64,000 bases of DNA from contig OX031061.1 in the NCBI GenBank assembly GCA_943736015.1, positions 11,913,290 to 11,977,289 on the forward strand, in the 5' to 3' direction. Source of the DNA: Tridacna crocea (taxonomy: Eukaryota > Mollusca > Bivalvia > Cardiida > Cardiidae). The translations under genes and the position numbers were made by a program. The notes beneath the pieces are model-generated. The model made no database searches, was not told the origin of the DNA, and was given only the letters and a program-made list of their open reading frames with translations. Each line of letters opens with the position of its first letter. The first letter of the stretch is position 1. Below, piece after piece: positions 57,201 through 64,000 of this stretch.

Positions 57201-57654
57201 TTACTAATGCATATAATCTATTCACAACCTGTCCTTTTGTCTCTCCCTCACTCACTCACTCACTCACTCACTCACTCTCTCTTCCCCTATATTGCCTGCT
57301 ACCTCTATCCATCTGTCTCTCTTTCTCTTTCCTTCCCACCTCTGTCTCTCTCTCACTCACTCCCTACTTACTCTCTACTCACTCACCCACTCACTTGTTG
57401 CCTCTCTCTGTGTCTGTTTGTCTCTGTCTTTTCCCTTGTTATGCCTATTCCTGTCTGTCTGTTTGTCTGTCTGTATTTCTGTCTGTCTCTCTTTCTTTGT
57501 CTCTATATCTGGGTGTATGTCTGTCTGTCTTAAGTATTCCTGTGTGTGGATGTCTGTCTGTCTGTCTGTCTGTTCCTCTTTCTCCTCATGTCTCTCTGTC
57601 TGTCTTCCCCCTCTCTCTTTCTCTCTTTCCATCTCTTTATCTTTCTCTACCAAA

Positions 57655-58630
57655 GTGTGTCTTTTCTTAAGTGTCTTTCTCACCAATTTGACCCCAATCA
57701 CACATTCCCTCTATAACAGTCCCTTCCACAAGTCTTCTCCTATCTTTCTTCATCTGCTTTGCCTCTGCCTCGCTCACTCACTCACTCACTCATTCCGTAC
57801 TTACTCCTTCTCACACTCAATCACTCATTCCCTACTTACTCTCCACTCACTCATTTGTTGTCTCTCTCTCTGTCTGTTTGTCTCTGTCTCCCCTTATTAT
57901 GCTTCTTACCGTCTATCACTGTGTGTCTTTCTGTATCTCTGTCTCTCTGTCTTTCTTTCTTTGTCCCTCTGTCTGTGTGTATGTCTGTCTGTCTGAATGT
58001 CTATCTGTTGTCTGTCTTCTGTTTGTCTGTCTGTTTGCTCCTCTTTCTCCCCATGTCTCTTTGTCTCCCCCCCTCTCTCTCTCTCTCTCTCTCTCGCTCT
58101 CTCTCTTTTGTCTGTCTTTCTCTCTATCTTTCTCTAATGATATGTGTCTTTTCTTGAGTGTCTTTCTCACCAACTTGACTCAAATCAAACATTCCCTCTA
58201 CAACAATCCCTCCAACAAGTCCTCTCCTATCTTTCTTCATCTGCTTTGCCTCTGCCTCACTCGCTCACTCACACACTCACTCCCTACTTACTCTCCACTC
58301 ACTCACTTACTCACTTATCTGTCTCTGTCTGTCTGTCTGTCTCTTCCCTTGTTATGCCAGTCCCTGTATGTCTGTCTGTCTGTCTATATCTCTGTCTCAC
58401 TGTCTTTCTTTGTCTCTCTGTCTGTGTGTGTGCCTGTCTGTTGTCTGTCTCTATCTCTTCCCTTGTTATGCCTGTCCTTGTCTGTCTGTCTGTGTGTCTT
58501 GTCTCTCTGTCTGTCTTTTTTCTCGGATTTCTCTGTTTGATTATAGGATTATTTACTAACTCAGTATACATTCATTTTACTGTCTGCCCATGAGTCACTC
58601 ACTCACTCACTCACTCACTCACTCACTCAC
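57655..58630. repeat. Tandem pair with a 488-bp unit
   Basis: GTGTCTTTCTCACCAA, then CACATTCCCTCTATAACAGT or its variant, and CTTTCTTCATCTGCTTTGCC occur at about 57660-57770 and 58148-58258. Confidence 0.7.
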
Positions 58631-58880
58631 TCACTCTATGTGTGTGTGTTTCTCCCCTGTTTTTACCTGTCCTCATTTGTCTGTCTGTCTGCCTGCCAGT
58701 CTGCTCATCTCTCTCTCTCTCTGTTTGTCTGTCCATTGCACTTCTCTCTTTCTGTCTCACTTTGTTATTCCTCTATTCACTGATACAGTAATTCACTAAC
58801 TCACATATACTTTCAACTTGCTTTCAGTCCATGACTCACTCACTCACTCACTCACTCACTCACTCACTCACTCACTCTCC
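58590..58880. repeat. CACT microsatellite runs
   Basis: Two long uninterrupted ACTC runs, at about 58592-58635 and 58832-58877, about 240 bp apart within similar flanks. Confidence 0.85.
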
Positions 58881-59109
58881 TTGTTTTTGTCTGTCTCTCT
58901 GTCTCTGCCTACCCTTTTGCCTGCCTGTCTGTGTGTCTCTATCTATGTCTGTATCTATGTCTGTCTGTCTGTGTGTGTTTGTCTCTCTCTCTCTCTCAGT
59001 ATCTTTGATTTTCAGTATATGTCTTTTCCTGTGTCACTTACCAACTTAAACTTTTCAATTCAATAGTAAAAACCAAAATGTTGCTACTTCAAATTTGTGC
59101 TTCGGAGAA

Positions 59110-59230
59110 TAATGTTACCTTATCAGACAGTGTAGATCCAAGATCAGACTGCACATTATGTGCAGTCTGATCTTGATCTACACTGTCCGCAAAAAGTCAG
59201 TAAATTGTGCATAGCAGCCTTAGGGTCAAT
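59110..59230. mobile_element. Family D palindromic element, best copy
   Basis: A perfect palindrome at 59141-59173 (15-bp arms around TTA), extended outward by AGTGTAGATC and GATCTACACT. The right end is AGCAGCCTTAGGGTCAA. Confidence 0.8.
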
Positions 59231-59460
59231 TACATACTCTTCTCCCCTCTCTTCCTGAATTTCTACTACTCAATCTCTTCATCTTTCTGTCTCTATTTTT
59301 CTTTCTGTCTCTCTTTGTTTCACTCTCCATCACTTACTCATTTTCCTATTCATCCGCTAACCCATTTACACGCTTTCTTACTAATTCATCTATGACCCAC
59401 CGTCTAACTCCTTTACTTGCTCATGCATGTACCAATTCATTTTACAAACTGTTTTACTCA

Positions 59461-59628
59461 TTAACCCAAACGACAATATTTTAGACTGGTCCAAATTGAA
59501 AGCAATTGCAGATGACAAAATAAAAGTGACTGAAAATTTGAAAATTGTTTTGTGGGGGTTAGAAAAGGTTTTCTAAAGGCTTCTTTCTCAGGGGCGTCAA
59601 AAGTAGGGATTGAGTGGTAATGGGTTAA
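59461..59628 (-). mobile_element. Hairpin element A with the palindrome removed
   Basis: TTAA at both ends. The long arm runs into GTTAGAAAA, then directly GGTTTTCTAAAGGCTTC. The whole palindrome is missing and 168 bp remain. Confidence 0.85.
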
Positions 59629-59810
59629 CTTATTCTCTCATTCATTCACACATCACTCACTTACTTTTTAAAACAATTACTTAATAACTTATTCCTCCAA
59701 CTGTCATACTTTCTCTCTCATTTACCAATTTAACCACCCATCTTCCCACTCACTGACTCTAACCACTCACATGCTTGCTCATTTCACAATCCCCGTACAC
59801 AACCATTCAC

Positions 59811-60039
59811 TTAACCCTTTCCCAAACAAACCCTGGTTTTTACGTATCTGCAGTAAAAGTCTTTTAAAAACACTGTGGGAAAAGGAGAAATTGCTCGTAA
59901 CGAGCAAAATCTCCATTTCCCACAGTGTTTTCTACCCTTTTTTGAGAATTTTCTGCCAATTTCTGAAAATCTAAAATTGTCGTCTGCAAACTCTTTGCGT
60001 TTGGAAGAGTCCAAAATTTGTCGTTTGGGAAAGGGTTAA
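59811..60039 (+). mobile_element. TTAA hairpin element, subfamily C, intact
   Basis: 229 bp, flush TTAA ends, palindrome around GCTCGTAACGAGC. The right arm has small changes (AAAATCTCC). Confidence 0.9.
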
Positions 60040-60185
60040 TTCTTAACCTATATTTACCAACGCACTCACTCAATTATAACTTTGTTTACTCACCAACTCA
60101 ATCTTAATTGCCCATGCACACACTCAACTACCCATGCATCCACTCACCAACCCATTCAATTACTCTTTCAATCATTCACCATTCA

Positions 60186-60327
60186 TTAACTCATTACCAA
60201 ACGACAATATTTTTGTCTGGTCCAAATCAAAAGTATTTGCAGACGACAACATAAAAGTCACTGGAAATTTGAAATTTGATTTTTGAAGAGTAGAAAACAT
60301 TGTGAGAAAAGGAGAAAATGCTGTTAA
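60186..60327 (-). mobile_element. Hairpin element A truncated at the palindrome centre
   Basis: The long arm and left palindrome arm end GGAGAAAATGCTG, followed at once by TTAA (60324-60327). The right arm and short arm are missing. Confidence 0.8.
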
Positions 60328-60726
60328 ATCTCTTTCACTCACTTAACAAGTTAATCAATTACTGGCGGACCCACCCATCCTCTATCTTATTTGACTGACC
60401 ACTGATTTATTTATTTATTTATTCCTTTTTCACTTCAACCTGTCACTCACTCAACAACATACTCATTTACTTCCTTTTTTTCTATCCCCCTTTGTTTCTT
60501 TGTCTATTTATCTGACTCTTTTTTCTGTATTTCTGTGTCTCTTTTCTCCCTCTCTCATCCTTGTATCCATTTACTCCTTCACAGAAACATTTATCTCCAA
60601 AATACTAACCCACCTACTAACTCACTCAACAACTCGCTCACTCTCATCTGCCACTTGATCACATTTACTTACATACTCATTCTCCCTGATCATTTCCTTA
60701 TCTTAACCAGTGCCAAGCTCTTTTAC

Positions 60727-61050
60727 ATCTTTTACATTTACCCATTTGTTTGCTCTCCCAACCACCCTTTTACCCAATCACCTCCCCATTAAATAACATG
60801 TCTTATATACCTACACCCTCCTCACACATATTTTATTCACTATTCGCGCATTCATATACTCCCTCCCTAAATTACCCATTAATCCAAACACCCTTTACAT
60901 TTACCCATTTGTTTGTTCTCCCAACCGCCCTTTTACCCACTCACCTCCCCATTAAATAACATTTCTTATTTACCTACTCAGTCCCTCACATATCTTTTAT
61001 TCGCGCATTTATATACTCTCTCCCTAAATTACCCATCAATCCAAACACGA
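60727..61050. repeat. Tandem pair with a unit of about 163 bp
   Basis: TTTACATTTACCCATTTGTT, CTCACCTCCCCATTAAATAA or its variant, and ATATACTC(C/T)CTCCCTAAATT occur twice in the same order. Confidence 0.75.
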
Positions 61051-61619
61051 ACCTTCCCATTTTTTTCATTCCATCAGTCACTATCTAAACTTACCCACTT
61101 AGTCCCTATTTCAATAATTTATTCACCCTTTCTACTCACCTTCTCACTCACTTACCAACTCACCTATTCACCCATTTTCTAATTTATTCTCCCACAAACT
61201 TGCCTATCCAAAATCAGCCCACTTCCTTACACACTAACTCACCGAACTACCCATCATCCTTACTCACTCACTCATTCCCCACTCATCTAGCCACTCATTC
61301 ACCTACACCACTCACTCACCTACCCACTCACTTACCCTCATTTTTACTCACTCACTTATATACTCACACATTCACCTACACACCCATCAATCTACTCATT
61401 CTTTCACGTACCCACCCAACCATCAACTCACTCACTCATTAACTCAACAACCCAACCACACAGTTCACTTAACCACTCTTCCACCCATCCACTCACCCTC
61501 CCACTCACTCACTCACTCACACTCTTTCACTCTCTTTTCTTTCACTCACTCACTTCCTAACTAACATCATCTCTCACTCACTAAAGAGACAGTATGCAGG
61601 ATTCCATTTTCTTTGGACA

Positions 61620-64000
61620 GCTGCCAGCTACGAATTGAGTGATACTGCACTGACCGAGATGCTGAGGTATGAAAAATTCCTTGAGAGAGATCCCATGAAG
61701 CTGAAATGCAGACTGTGACATCTGTAAGGAGAATTGCATCATGGTCTCAGGCGGAATGAATATGGATAGATGTATACAGTCTCACTTCAATACCATTGAG
61801 CATGAAATGCAGGTTCAAATAACAATCAAGTTAGGCGTTGTCATGCATGAGTTGCAGGATTGAATGCCTTGTTGTCCAATATTCGGAATTGCGACCAAAC
61901 CCATGGCCTCGAAACAATGGAGCATGAGTTATAGATTCACATGTAAGCAAGTCAGATGTTTAGAATTGCCAGCTCAGCCCACAATATCTTTGAGCATGAG
62001 CTACAGTTTCAGTTGTCAGCTCTTCAGATTTTGGAAGTTGCCAGTGTGAGTCCCTGGCCTCAATACCATCAAGCATGAGTTGCAAATTAGAATATCAACC
62101 AGTTTGACATTCCTTATTGCCAGCATGACCTACTGACCTCAATTCCATTGAGCAAGAGTCGCAAGTTCAATTGTCAGCCTGTCAGATATTTGGAATTGAC
62201 AGCTCAACCTCCCTGACCTCAATACTTTCAAGTTAGAACATCAGACCAACAGACATTCAGAATTGCCGGCCAATCCCCTGACCTCCATTCCATCAAGCAT
62301 GAGTTGAAGGTTCGAGTGTCACCCCGTCTGACATTCAAAATTGCTAGTTTGACCCCCTGAATTGATACCATTGAGCAAGAGTCGCAGATTCGAGTGTCAG
62401 CTGCTCAGACTTTCGGAATTGCCAGCTTGACCCCCTGAATTCTATACGATAAAGCATTAGTTTTAGGTTTGAAAGAAAGCTATTCAGACATTTCGAATTG
62501 CCACCATGAGGTCCCCACCTCAATACCATAATGAAATATATTAAAAAACATAACAAAAACATAGCTATAAGACACTTTCAGTGTTAGAGATATATCTCAA
62601 CCCTGACCTCAGTTCTATAGAACATGACCTCAATTCTATAAAGCATGAGTTGCAAATTCCATTTTCAGCTTGTCTGACATTTTTAATTGCCATACAGCAT
62701 GAGTTTCAGGCTTGAATATCGGCCAGGCTGACATTCATCGTTTCCAGCATGACCTCCTGACTTAAATATTGTACCAGAATAGGAGTTTGAACGTCGGCCC
62801 GTCAGATGTTCAAAATGCCAGCTTGATTCCATGAACTGATACAGGTTTGATTGTCAGTCTACCAGTCATTCAAAATCGCCTGCTTGACCCTCTGACCTCA
62901 ATTTAACTGGGCGTGATTTTATGTTTCCAATGTCAGCCAGTCCAAGGTTTTTCTGCCAGCTCTATCCACTGACCTCACTAGAATCAAACTTGTGTTGCAG
63001 GTTAGAATGTCAGCTCACCAGTCGTTCAGAAAAGCCTGCTTGACCCTCTGACCTCAATTCAATCAAGGATGAGTTGCAGATTCAAATTTCAGCCTGTCCA
63101 AAGCTTATTATTGCCAGCTTTACCCACTGACCTCAGTACAATCAAGCACGTGTTTCAGATTGGAATGTCAGCCAGTCATGTTGGAAATTGCCAGGCCAGT
63201 GTAAGCCTTTCAAGCATTCAGAATTGCAAGTCTAACCCATGACCTCAATACATTTGAGCGGGATTTGTAGTTACGACTTTTGGAATTGCCAGCCCAACTC
63301 CCTGACCTCAATACTATCAGGCATAAATTGCAGGTTTGTTTATTTAGACAAGATGTTTGGAATTGCCTGCTTCACTCCAGACCTCATTATCATCTAGCAT
63401 GGGAGGTAATTAAAATGTCAGCCCATCAGACCTTTTGAATTGCCAGTTCAACTCCCTGACCTCAAAAAATTTGAGCAAGACCTGCAAGTTTGAATATTAG
63501 ACTGTCAGATGTTCATAATTGCCAGCTGTAACCCATTACCTTGACACCTTTGACACCTTTGAATGTAAATTGTAAGTTCGAATGTCATACCGCCCGACTT
63601 CCAAAATTGCTATCCCAACCTCCTTACACCAATACCATGGAGCATGAGTCGCAGATTCTAATGTCAGCCTGTCAGATATTCAGAATTGCCCGCTCAACCC
63701 TCTTACACCAATACCATGGAGCATGAGTCGCAGATTCTAATGTCAGCCTGTCAGATATTCAGAATCCCCAGCTAAAATCTCTTTCACCAATACCATCTAG
63801 CATGAGTCGCAGATTCTAATGCCAGCCTGTCAGATATTCAGAATTACCAGCTCAACCTTCTTACACCACTACCATGGAGCATGAGTCGCAGATTCTAATG
63901 TCAGCCTGTCAGATATTCAGAATTGCCCGCTAAACCTCCAAACACCAATACCATCTAGCATGAGATGCAGATTCTAATGTCAGCCTGTAAGATATTCAGA
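61620..64000. repeat. 79-bp minisatellite running off the right edge
   Basis: CAGATTCTA recurs at 63652, 63731, 63810, 63889 and 63968, an exact 79-bp period. Each unit has GTCAGCCTGTCAGATATTCA, a pyrimidine block and ACCATGGAGCATGAGTCGCA. Leftward the units grow ever more diverged, and indels spoil the period before about 63500. Confidence 0.92.

Larger units (their letters stand above)
45130..61570. repeat. Pyrimidine-rich domain of about 16 kb, simple-sequence and higher-order repeats
   Basis: The plus strand is overwhelmingly C and T, in runs of TC, TCTG, TATC and CACT, broken only by transposon copies and by non-repetitive pockets such as 51.6-52.7 kb. Long open frames on plus are rich in Ser, Leu, Cys, Phe, Tyr, Thr, His and Pro and are by-products of the repeats. 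Confidence 0.9.

Noticed and set aside
61620..64000. Regular 79-bp spacing that might suggest a CRISPR array
   Set aside because: The whole unit repeats, with no unique spacers. The DNA is eukaryotic and no cas gene is present.

Overview
This window looks like AT-rich, repeat-dense animal nuclear DNA. The introns, splice sites and one recognisable gene point to a lophotrochozoan, most likely a bivalve mollusc; that assignment is an inference, not a match. The only gene I can name is TOM40 (the channel of the mitochondrial outer-membrane import complex). It lies on the minus strand in seven exons from 15969 down to 2488. All seven exons join in frame with GT/AG borders and give a complete protein of 348 residues.

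Region by region: 1-2.5 kb holds stacked hairpin transposons. 2.5-16.2 kb is TOM40 and its promoter; its introns are packed with hairpin elements, a hAT-like element with terminal inverted repeats, a 225-bp inverted repeat, and a CpG-richer patch in intron 4 with a short ATGGCGG open frame. 16.2-19.5 kb has promoter-like sequence but no firm gene. 19.7-21.4 kb is a satellite of about 156-bp units. 21.5-26.7 kb has SINEs with tRNA-like heads, hairpin elements and two weak coding candidates. 26.9-30.8 kb is bounded by inverted clusters of an AGAAGATTCGGCCC motif. 33.2-41.4 kb is a two-copy tandem segmental duplication made of an old degenerate minisatellite. 41.8-42.3 kb may hold a first exon. 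43.9-45.1 kb is a diverged tandem repeat. 45.1-61.6 kb is a roughly 16-kb domain with a pyrimidine-rich plus strand made of TC, TCTG, TATC and CACT repeats in higher-order units. 61.6-64 kb is a 79-bp minisatellite that runs off the window.

The strongest finding is a clan of short elements of about 229 bp bounded by TTAA, present in roughly 40 intact, nested, deleted or decayed copies. Each carries an off-centre, nearly perfect palindrome of 63-71 nt with a one-base centre. Three subfamilies differ by changes mirrored in both arms. One copy can be compared with an unoccupied TTAA in the paralogous half of the segmental duplication, which supports TTAA target duplication from this sequence alone. 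Other derivatives have lost the hairpin or one arm. A second palindromic TTAA family and a family with terminal hairpins are interspersed with them.
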